A model generated the notes under the pieces. It ran no database searches and was not told where the DNA came from. It saw only the letters and a program-made list of their open reading frames with translations. A DNA stretch of 64,000 nt from Symbiodinium natans. Its lineage: Eukaryota; Sar; Dinophyceae; Suessiales; Symbiodiniaceae. The position numbers and the translations under genes are program-made. Shown here in pieces: positions 42,970-54,800 of the stretch (positions within the stretch are counted from its first letter, which is position 1; each line of letters starts with the position of its first letter). The DNA lies in NCBI GenBank assembly GCA_905221605.1, contig CAJNDS010002399.1:62001-126000 (forward strand), written 5' to 3'.

Positions 42970-45900
42970 ATGAGATGCTTAGAATGTCCGGGAGAGCCGA
43001 ACCCTGCATTTCAGACTCGAAAAGGCAAGGAAAGATGTGCACGAAAAGTGGTTCTAGGCCGAAAAGGGCTAGGCTTGGTCAGGTTAGGGTTTTTTTGCGT
43101 TTGGGACCCTGCAAGGAGGGTGGCTTTGCTGCTTTTGACGGCGCGGGGTGTGAGACGGTACTCGATGGTCTCCACAATCGGGTCACAGCTGCGCTTTGCA
43201 GATAGCGAAGCACTCGACACTATCACATCTTCCCTGAACCCTAAACCCTAAACCCAAAATCCTAAACCCTAACCCCTAAAAACCCGAAACCCAAAGTCCT
43301 CCCAAGCCCTTGCGAAAGGACATGGACTCTGTGGAATTTGTGACGGAGCCGGACGTGCTAATCATCCTCCAGGCCGGGATGGGTTTAGGGTTTAGGGTTT
43401 TGGGTTTCGGGTTTAGGGTTTCGGGTTGTGCGAAGGCCCCCTCCTCCCGCTGACCCTCTAAGGCGTTCACCTAGGGCTTAGGGTTTAGGGTTACCTGTTT
43501 GCCCCTGCCATGAAAACCCCCCTCTCTAGGCAAACTGCAGCCTAAAATGCGTAAAACACCGTGGGCCCTGTAAACCCCTAAACCCTGAACTCCCACCCTA
43601 AACCCTAAGCCGGCACCCTAAGCCCGAAACCGTAAAACCCAAACCCTAACCCTAAATCCTAAACCCTAAACCCTAAACCCTAAACCCTAAACCCTAAACC
43701 CTAAACCCTAAACCCTAAACCCTAAACCCTAAACCCTAAACCCTAAACCCTAAACCCTAAACCCTAAACCCTGTGTGGGAACCTTGAAGCCCCAAAACTA
43801 AACTCCCTAAGCCCCGAACCGTGGCCCGAAGCCTCATTGTCCACCCTTCTGCGAGTAGGCAGAGATCACCTACCACAAGCACGTCGCCGGGCCCGAACTG
43901 ATCAATGGGGCTTCGATTTTCGGGTGTAGAGGGTTTAGGGTTTAGGGTTTGGGTTTAGGCTTTCATGCGTAGGGTTTAGGGTGTAGGATTTAGGGCTTCG
44001 ATTTCGGCTTGTAGAGGGTTTAGGGTTGAGAGGGTGTAGTGTCTGGGGGTTGAAGCTACACTCAGGCCGTTTTGGATACCCTCAAGCACTAAAGCAGGAG
44101 GAGTATAACATGGTAGAGACACAGGAAGGCTCCGCAGCTTAGATTAACATGGCTCAGCATGCATCGGTTGGTAAAGCATTGGTGCTTTCCATCATGCATC
44201 GTCATCCTGGGTCCATACAGTTGCTGTTGGCAACCTTGCGCTAGCATGGGTATCATTTGGCAAGCCCCAAACCCTACGCCCCCGACACCCGAAGCCCTCG
44301 AAACCCTAAACCCTCACACCCAAAACCCTGAACCCCAAGCCCTCCAAACCCTAAACTTTGGTGGGGGAACCCCAAGGTCTCCACCCGCGCCATGTTCTCG
44401 ATCGTGTCCTTCGTGCTAGACGAGGGGCCGCTGGGTTAGAGGGTTTGGAGGGGATTTGAATAGGTTGGCGGGCTGCCGTTTCATTCGTTTGGGCATGTGG
44501 GGGGTTCAGGGTTTTTGGTTCTTGAAGGAGGAGGTTGTTTTCTTGCTTCAATGCCAAGCCCAGTATATTCCTCTTTGCAAGGGCCCAAATGGGCACCCGA
44601 GTTAGTGTTAGCAAACCCCTAAACCCTAAACCTTAAACCGCACACCTCAGACCCTATATAAGCTTTCTGGGGCCCTGAAGCCACAGCTACAGGGCATTCG
44701 GACCCTCAAGGGCCACAGACCCAAAGCCGCAAAACCCTACATAAACCTGATCACCTGCCCCACCCTCCCCCCACCCCCACCATAAAACCCTAAGACCGTA
44801 TCCCTAAAGCCCAATAACCGTAAAACGCTCAAGCCCCTAAACCCTCAACCCTAATGCCTAAATGCCTAAATGCCCAAAGCCGGAAGCCCCAAGCCTACAG
44901 CCGAAAGCCTAGACCCTAAGCGGCTCGAAGCCCTAAACCCTAAAGCCCCCCAAAGCCGCAGCCCGAAGCCCCAACCTACACCCGAAGCTCAGCCCCTGAG
45001 CCTCCCAGTCGGCCCCAAACCCTTCCTAAGCCCGAAGCCTTAAACCCTGAATCCTCAAACCCAAAACCCTAAACTGTAAACCCTAAACGCCAAACCCGAA
45101 ACCCTAAACCCTAAATCCTAAACCCTAAACCCTAAACCCCGAAAGCCCGAGGCCCTAGGCCCTATACACTCCAAGCAGGCAGTCGAGCACGCGCGGCTGG
45201 ACCGGTGGCATCACCAAGACCTTCGGTCTCGTGAGCCCGGCGGTGAAGGCTCGCACAGCTTAGGGCTTAGCACAGCTTGGGGCTTAGAGGGTTTCCACCC
45301 CAAATCCCTAACCTCTAAACTCTAGTAAAGCCTAGCCCTCCTCGCCATAGACAGCAGGATCGAGGGTGCTTTCGAGGGCTTCAGGGTTATATGGGGCTAG
45401 GGTGTAGGGTTTAGGGTTTAGGGTTTAGGGGTCCAGGGGTCAAGGCTTCGGGTGTTCGGGGGTGTTGTAAGAATCTTCAGTGTGTTAAAGGTTCAGATAG
45501 TATTCGGTTCTTGCAGCTTGCTCGGATGCTAGAAGTTGTCCTTAAGGGGCTAAGGGAGCAGAGGTTGGGGGCTCAGGTGGTGTGGGTAGCAAGCGGCCAG
45601 TAGACGACATTCTGGATGCTGCGCGTGGCTGCTCACCTCCAAATCCAAACCCTAAACCTTAAACCCTAAACCCTGAACCCTAAAACCCTAAACTTAAACC
45701 CTAAACCCTAAAACCCTAAAACCCTAAAACCCTAAAACCCTAAAACCCTAAAACCCTAAACCCTAAACCCTAAACCCCAAACCCTAAACCCCTGAGATCC
45801 AGAACCCTTAGATCCGCAGATCTCTTGGGAGGAGCTGCAGAATTGGTCCCAAGACCGCGTGGAGGAGCTCGTGGCGCTGCAAGCCGAAGATAAGCTTGAG

Positions 45901-46694
45901 GCCCTTCCCTGTTTTTAAATACATTCAGTTGTTTTTTGAACGGCTTTTTTAGTGACCTGAAGGGGTTTAGATTTTTTACAGGATGTTTTTGGTTTTTAGC
46001 CTTTTAGTGGGGGTTTTAGGGTTTGTTGTGGTTTCTAGGGTTTCTAGCTTCAGGTGAGGCAGCTTTTTATTTTGAGGGTTTTAGGGTTCTAGGGCTTAAG
46101 GGTTTTTCTTAGGTCCCCAAAGGGGACCCCTCAACCCTCTTCTGGTGCTCTTAAGGAGGGACATTACTGAGATGATCCCCAAGGGTCCCCCTCATCCTAC
46201 CTCCTAGTTTTCGGGGTTGCAAAGATTCTTTCCTTTGAGGTCCCTTTTTTATGAGGGCTTAAGGGGGTGTTCAGGGTTCTTTAGGAAGCTGCCAGATATT
46301 GCGTGTATGAAGGAAGTTCTTTGGGGGGCATAACCCTAGCCCTTAATTGCAGGCCCCGCTGCCCCGCGAGTGGGAGCGGATGATCCACCACAGCTACTTC
46401 AAGACGGCCCCTTTGCTGCAAGGGTTCAGAGGGTTTATTTAGGGTTTAGGGTTTAGGGTTTAGGGGTTAGGGGTTAGGGTTGAGGCGTTTTACGAGTTGA
46501 GGGGTTTAGGGGTTTGGAGGTGGGGGTTGAGGGTTGAGGTCCTAAACCCTAAGCCCTAAAACCCTGCTGTAAACCCACCCTAAACCCTAAACCCTAAACC
46601 CTAAACCCTAAACCCTAAACCCTAAACCCTAAACCCTAAACCCTAAACCCTAAACCCTAAACCCTAAACCCTAATGTGGTATCCTGATTAGTGT

Positions 46695-46733
<39 letters not shown>

Positions 46734-49700
46734 CCATAGTGTCACCAAAACCAAAAAAAGGGACCCCCCCCAAACTAATTTTCGGCCCCGGGCCCCCCCC
46801 CCCCACCGGCTCCTCTTCATTTCCTCTTCGCTCCTCTTCCCTCTCCTCTTCCTCTCCCTCTCCTCTCAGGTAATTAAGCTCAGGTAAGCTCAGATGAGCT
46901 CAGCTCAGGTAAGCTCAGGAAAGCTCAGGTAAGCTTAAAACCCATGCCCGAAAAACTTTACTTTATTGTGGGGGGGCAATCGAATTTTTGTCTCCTGATA
47001 AATTTTTGGAAAACTTTTCATTATTGGAGGGGTCCAGACTAATCAGGATACGACATTAAACCCTAAACCCTAAACCCTAAACCCTAAACCCTAAACCCTA
47101 AACCCTAAACCCTAAACCCTAAACCCTAAACCCTAAACCCCCAAGCGTTCCTGGAGCCCTCCAAGCCCCTAAAGGCTTCCAGCCGACTCACCAAAGCTGA
47201 ACGAGGTTTTAGGGTTCAGGGTTTGTTCGGGTTTAGGGTGTTCGGGTTTAGGTTTAGGGTTTGAGGTTTGGGGTGCTAGAAGAGGATACCCGCGTCATCG
47301 GGGCTTAGAGTGAGGGGTAAGATCCCGTTATTAGAAGAGAAAGCCAGGGAAAGCCTAAACCCTAAACCCTCAACCCTAAGCCCTCAACCCTAAACCCTAA
47401 ACCCTAAACCCTAAACCCTAAACCCTAAACCCTAAACCCTATTTCTCTACACCCTAAACCCTAAACCCCAAACCCTAAGCCCTAAACCCTAAACCCAGGC
47501 CCAAACTTCCTCAAGCGCCCCTACAACATGTGTGGGGCTGCCTTACCCTAAGCCCTAGGCCCGAAACCCTAGGCCTTCAACTCCCAAGTCCTAGGTCCTT
47601 AACCCTAGTGTTTAGGGTTTAGGGTTTAGGGTTTAGGGAGTAGAGAAACCCTAGGCCCTAACTCCTAAACCCGAGGCCCTAAACTCCTAAACCCTAGGCC
47701 CTAAAACCCAATGTCGAGGGCTGACCCTACGTGTTCAAAGGATCAGATCCCGATCGCCGTGCGCTCCATCGCGTCGCACCAGGCGCTCTTTTTTTCGGCC
47801 CAAAGCCCTAAACCCTAGGTTTAGGATTGAGGGTTTAGGGTTTAGGGTTTGGGGTTCAGGAATGAAATATGCAAGCTAGCTTTTTCCTTTTTCTCCTAGG
47901 TTGCCAGCACTGCGGGAACCCTGGCAAACCTTCAAGCACGTTGCAAGCCTCTTACGTGAGCGTCGTGCGGCTTGCAGGATTTAGGGTTTAGGGTTTAGGG
48001 TTTCGGGTGACGAGCAGGAAGGTGGTTTTAGAACCTAGGCTCTTGTGGGTGGTGGGGTGGGGGGGTTGCCGCGCCGGGCGGTGGACTTGGGGAGCGAGCC
48101 TAATGCAGTATGTTTGAGGAGGTCCCCGAACCCCCAAACCCTATACCCCTGAACCCTAAACCCTGAACCCTAAACCCCAAACCCGAAACCCCAAACCCTG
48201 AACACTGAAACCCTGCATCCCCAAACCCCGACTCCCTTCGCTATTGCGAGAGGCTTGCAGCAGCGTGCCCCGGGCATGGTGGGGGGCGCCTTGGCCCCTT
48301 TCAGAAGGCTTCAGGGTTTAGGGTTTACTGTAGGGTTTCGGGTTTAGGGTTTAGGGTTTAGGGTTTAGGCTTGGGGTTTAGGAATTAGGGTTTAGGGTTT
48401 CGCAGGTGTTTTGGGTTCGGGTTTTTTTGTGTTGAGGGACTGCTGAGGATTTGTACGCCTTTGGGTTTGGGGGCTTGTGCGCAGGGTTCGGATGTCGGTC
48501 CCCAAACCCTAAACACCCTAGACCCAAACCCTAAACCCCAAACCCCGAACCCCAAACCCCAAACCCCAAACCCCAAACCCCAAACCCCAAACCCAAACCC
48601 CAAACCCCAAACCCCAAACCCCAAGCCCTAAACCCTAAACCCCAAACCCTAAACCTTAAACAATAACCCTAAACCCTAAACCCTAAACCTTAACCTTAAA
48701 CCTTAAACAATAACCCTAAACCCTAAACCCTACACCCTAAACCCTAAACCCTAAACCCCAAAGCCCGCCGCTGGGACCCCCCCTGCTCTTATTCCTCTCT
48801 TGTAGTTCTGAAAGAAGTAAAAAGCAAGAAAGCGCCCCTTGAGGGGGGTTTGGGGGGTGAACCCTAAACCCTAAATGAGAATAGTTTGGGTGGTTGGGGT
48901 GGGACTACATGCTAACGCAAGCGAGCGGCCCGGGTGCTTTTAGCACCAGCGAGCTTCCCTTCTATACACCCTAAACCCTAAACCCTAAACCCTAAACCTT
49001 AAACAATAACCCTAAACCCTAAACCCTAAACCCTAAACCCTAAACCCTAAACCCTAAACCCTAAACCCTAAACCCTAAACCCTAAACCCTAAACCCCAAA
49101 CCCTAAACCCTAAACCCTAAACCGTAAACCTTAAACAATAACCCTAAACCCTAAACCCTAACCCTAAACCCTAAACCCTAAACCCTAAACCCTAAACCCT
49201 AAACCCTAAACCCTAAACCCTAAACCCTTAACCCTAAACCCTAAACCCTAAACCCTAAACCCTAAACCCTAAACCCTAAACCCTAAACCCTAAACCCTAA
49301 ACCCTAAACCCTACACCTGCCCCTTTGTTTGAGCCCGACCGCCCAGGGGACGACATGTGGGGCCGACATGGCCATCGAAGTGCCCTTTTCCCGCTCCTTT
49401 GCAAGGTTTAGGGTTTAGGGTTTAGGTTTAGGTTAGGGTTTAGGGTTTAGGGTTTAGGGTTTAGGGTTTAGGGTTTAGGGTTTAGGGTTTAGGGTTTAGG
49501 GTTTAGGGTTTAGGGTTTAGGGTTGGCTCGTCATGCACCTGGTTTGCCGGATGGCCTGGGTCCCACAAGCGAGGGTTGAGGGTTCAGGGCAGGAGGCTCT
49601 CCGACTAAAGTTTCGTTTAGGGTTTAGGGTTTAGGGTTTAGGGTTTAGGGTTTAGGGTTTAGGGTTTAGGGTTTAGGGTTTTTCTGTTTTATGTAGGTCC

Positions 49701-51830
49701 ACAATCGAGACTCTTACTGGAGGAATGCTATATGTGCAGTTCTCGTTGTCGCGTTTTGCTCTTTTTGTTGTCTTTCAGGGGGTGGCTTTATAGGGTTCTC
49801 AAGGGAGGGGGGTTCCAGGGGGCGGTAGGGACCCTAAACCCTAAACCCTAAACCCTAAACCCTAAACCCTAAACCCTAAACCGTGTCTAAGGGGGCGGTA
49901 GGTACCTAGGGAACCTTAGGGAAGCTTAGGGAGCCTTAGGGAGTAGTTGGGGAGGATTCCGGAACCTTGGGTTATACCACCTTGAGCCCCCCTCCCTTAG
50001 GAGCCCTAAACCCTAAACCCTAAACCCTAAACCCTAAACCCTAAACCCTAAACCCTAAACCCTAAACCCGAAACCCTAAACCCTAAACCCTAAACCCTAA
50101 ACCCTAAACCCTAAAAACCCTGAACTGTAAATCCTAAAGTGTAAACCCTAAACCCTAAACCCTCAACCCTAAACCCTAGACCCTCCCGTCAGAACCCTTT
50201 TGTGGGTTGGGGTTTGCGGTTGAAAGGCTTGGTGCAGGGGGGCCCGTGCCGAGGTTGGAATCACGAGGAGTTCTACGATCCCACTCCGGATTGTTGGATG
50301 GAGAGCCAGATGTACCCAGGCGGTTTGGGGTTTAGGGTTTAGGGTTTCGGGTTTAGTGATTCAGAGTTTAGGGATTTTAGGGAATTAGGGGTTGAGGGTG
50401 CAGGGTTTGGAGTGTTCGGAGCCTCTTCCTGCGAGGGTCGCTGGTGTTTTTCCTGCACACTCCATGCAAATCCAAGGGTCGGTTTTTCTGCTTCCTACAA
50501 AGCCCTAGAAGGGTTTAGGATCTAGGCTTTAGGGTTCAGGGTTTAGGGTTCAGGATCTAGGGTTTAGGCTGGTCCAAACCCTGACAATTTCAAGCCCTGT
50601 CTGAACGGGCCCCCATTGCTGTGATGCTGCACTCGGGTGGACCGTGTCTCCGGTCCGTGACCGCGGTGTGCTGCGCTCGGGCGGACCCGGCGTAGGGGGG
50701 GAGGGGCGGCTCGCCGCGTCTTCTGCCCGCGACCCCCTTAGGCTTCATGGCCTGGAGACGGTTGTTTTGGAGTGAGACGATCCGCTCACCCGCGCGCTTT
50801 GCTCTTCCACGAGCGCTCTGATGCCCACACTTGCCCATCAGGTCTCCGTTTCGGCCTTGCGCCTCCCTCCGACGCTTCGATTCCTCCTTTCTTCTCCCGA
50901 GACGGAGAACATGTGTGATGCAGGCAATGTTGCTGCAGGTTCACATTTCAGATTGCACCCTTTTTGCAGAGTTTAGGCTTTCCTACCTATATAGTTCAGG
51001 CTCTAGGGTTCTAATCCCCCCCCCCCGAACAGTCGAAGCTGATATTGTCCGATCTTCCATGATTTTTACAGGGACTTAAGGACTGGGTCGGCAACCTTTA
51101 ACCTTTTTGGGTTATGTAGAGTCCTACTATATATAAAAAAGGCGGGTCTGTTTGGGCGAGGGTATTCAGCCCCGAAGGGGATGAGTTGATATGAGACTCG
51201 AAGCGATGGAGAGGCCCGGCGATTGAATTTTCAGGCGCGCCGCGTGAGATATTCTTTCGACACCCGGGCTTCATTGCGGGCCCCACCGTTACAACATCGC
51301 ATTTGTGAGACGCCACTTGTTTCAGATGAGTCGTAGCTTACCTTTGCACTGTGGCACTGCTGAGATTCCATCAAACAACGCAGATTTAGCATCCGCGATG
51401 TGTTTGGGCGATTTGTTGTTGGAAGAGTGGATGTCGATAGAAACATGCAATTGAAGGTGGTGATGGTGTCGAGTTTGCTAGATGCCTGCCAGCACTGCGT
51501 GCTGCAAACTTTTTTGAATACTGTTTGACAAAAGTTTTTCTTTGTTTTTCGCATTTATGTTTGAAACGTATCTTGTTTTGTCTTGCCATGGCCACGGTCG
51601 TTTGATGCTGTGCTGCGGATTGACATAGTCTTCCGCGTTTGGGAAGCGCACCATCAGTATCGCAATCAGCAGAGAGTGATGTGGCTGAAGACTTTGTGCT
51701 GGGCTCTTACTCACTCCATGCTAGATCCCATGCACTCTCATACGTGATTCTATCCCTGAACCCTGAACAGAACCCAACAAAAGCCCAAACCCACGACTCA
51801 GAACCCAAAAACCCTACTCATGAATACCCC

Positions 51831-51882
<52 letters not shown>

Positions 51883-54800
51883 CCCCACCCCGCCCGTGAG
51901 TCTTTGTGTGTGGCCCCCCGGCCCCCCCCCCCACCCCCCTGGTGTTGTCGCCCCCAACTGCCCCACTGTGACCAGAGGCGGCTTCCTCAAGACCAACGTG
52001 AAGCACGTCCAGTTCATCGAAGGCCGGGTTCTTTGCTTTTGGGGTTTAAGGTTTAGGGTTTAGGGTTTAGGGTTTGGGGTTTGGGGTTTGGGGTTTAGGG
52101 TTTAGGGTTAGGGTTTAGCGGGCTGGGGTTCAGTTATGGATGTTTTGTGTGCTTGTTTAGGGCTTAGGGAATCTTTGCACAGGCGTGGAGCTCTTTGACA
52201 ACAAGTTCTTTGGCCTCTCGAACATGGAGGCGCGTACGTAGACAAGGGAGAGTTTGGGGGTTTCGAGTTCTTCGGGTTTAGGGTTTAGGGTTTAGGGTTT
52301 AGGGGTTCAAGGGTTTTGGAGTTTGGTGTTTAGGGGTTTGAGAGATTTTTGGGAATTTGGGAGTGGGGGGGGGGGGATCCGGTACAACGACCGGCGAAGA
52401 GCAAACGCCCCATTTTGGCCCCAGAGTTGTATTAGGGTTTAGGGTTTAGGGTTTAGGGTTTAGGGTTTAGGGTTTAAGGTTTAGGGTTTAGGGTTTAGGG
52501 CTTTGGGGGTTGGCTTTCGTTCATCCTGTGCCTTAAGGTTTTTAGTTGTGGGTCTACTTGCAGGATGGGGGGGGGGGGACTGCAAACCCTAACCCCTCCG
52601 CCCTAAACCCTAAACCCTAAACCCTAAACCCTAAACCCTAAACCCTAAACCCTAAACCTTAAACCCTAAACCCAAAACCCGAAACCCAAAACCTGCATGT
52701 TGATCCGAGGCAGGCGGCATGGACCCCATGCAGAGGCACATCATGGAGACCAGCTACGAGTCGCTCTTCAATGCAGGCCGTGGTCTTCCTACTCCTCAAC
52801 CCTAAACCCTAAACCCTAAACCCTAAACCCTAAACCCTAAACCCAAAACCCAAAACCCAAAACCCTAAACCCTAAACCCTAAGCCCTAAGCCCTAAACCC
52901 TAAGCCCTAAGCCCTAAGCCCTAAACCCTAAGCGCTAAGCCCTAGCCCTAAACCCTAAACCCTAAACCCTAAACCAACCCTGAACCCCTAAACCCTAAAC
53001 CTAAATGGATTCTGGGTGCCCAGGTCTAGAGACGGAAGGGTTCCCAAGACCAGCTATTTTTGTACCAAAAAAATATCCACTTTTATTATGGGTCCAACCA
53101 ATCAAGTTGTTGGTATTTAGTATTAGGATGTACGAATAGGATCTAGGATTTAGGTTTTAGGCTTTAGGGGCTAGGATTTGGGATTTAGGATTTAGGGTTT
53201 AGGGGTTAGGATTTAGGGATTTAGGATTTAGGATTTAAGGTTTAGCCTTCAGGATTTGAGGTTTAAGAGGGTTTAGGATTCAGGCCTCCCTAAGATCAAG
53301 GAGAGTTGTAAGTGCGCGGTCTTTGGGGTTAGGGTTTAGGGTTTAGGGTTTAGGGGTAGGTTCGCAGACAAGCGCGGGCTCACCAATCGTTCGTTTGGTA
53401 CGCCCTAAAACCCTAAACCCTACACCCTAAACGCCAAACCTCTAAGCCCTGAAGCCCCTAAGCCTCTAAGCCGTCTGAACCCCTGAACCCCTGAACGCCC
53501 CAAAATCCCAAACCCTTAGGCTCAAAATGGCCCAAGAACCTTATGTAACAAAGGCCATTGGGTCCAAAAGCCCTAAAGTAGGAGTCCTTAGGGTAAAAGC
53601 CTTACATTACAATCCCTCAAGCCCTTTAAACCCTTAGACCCCAAGCCCTTGTACCCCTAAACCCGAAACCCTTAACCCTAAACCCTAAACCCTAAACCCT
53701 AAACCCTAAACCCTAAACCCTAAACCCTAAACCCCAAACCCTAAACCCTAAACCCTAAACCCTAAACCCTAAACCCTAACCCTAAACCCTAAACCCTAAA
53801 CCCTAAACCCTAACCCCTAAACCCTAAACCCTAAACCCTAAACCCTAAACCCTAAACCCTAAACCCTAAACCCTAAACCCTAAACCCTAAACCCTAAACC
53901 CTAAACCCCAAAATCCCCAAGAAGCCCTTACAATCCGGCAGGCTACCGCAAGGCAACGCTGATGCGAGCCTACATCGCCGTCTTCGTGGGCTGCACCAAC
54001 CCCGAGTTCATGTGAGCCCCCAAAAGGGTGGTGGTGGTTTAGGGTTTAGGGTTTAGGGTTTAGGGTTTAGGGTTTGGGGTTTAGGGTTTAGGGTTTAGGG
54101 TTTAGGGTTTAGGTTGTAACCCAGAACCCACCCCACCCGAGCCCTCAGTCTCAGTCGCTGACGACAAAACCCTAGACCCTGAAGTTAGGATTTGGGGTTT
54201 AGGGTTTATGGTTCAGGGTGGTTTAGGGTTTGGGGTTTGGGGTTTAGGGTTATGGGTTTAGGGTTTGGGGTTTAGGGTTTAGGGGTTGGGTGTAAATCCA
54301 CCCAAAGATCCGGGGCTTGGACAGGTACGTCCCCCACGAAGCCACGGCCCTCTCCGGCGCTGGGGCCTCGCAGGCGCGGAAGGGTTCCTGGGTTTGAGGT
54401 TTTTGAGGGGTTTAGGGTTTAGGGTTTCGGGTTTCGGGTTTAGGGTTTAGGGTGTGAGGGGTGGAAGGGGTTCAGGGTCAGAATTTAGGCTTTAGGGTGC
54501 ACAGTTTAGGGTTAGGGTTTAGGGTGCAGAGGTTTTTGGGTTTAGGGTTCAGGGTCTAGGGGTATGAGGTTTAAAGTAGGGGTTTCGGGGGTAACCCTAA
54601 ACCCTAAACCCTAAACCCTAAACCCTAAACCCTAAACCCTAAACCCTAAACCCTAAACCCTAAACCCTAAACCCTAAACCCTAAACCCTAAACCCTACAC
54701 CCAAAGCCCTTCAACCTTTAGGGGTCTTTAGGGGGGCTTGGAGCTCAGGGGGCTAAGGGCTTCATGGGCTTCAGGAGGGCCTTCAGTTGGCTTAGGAGTT

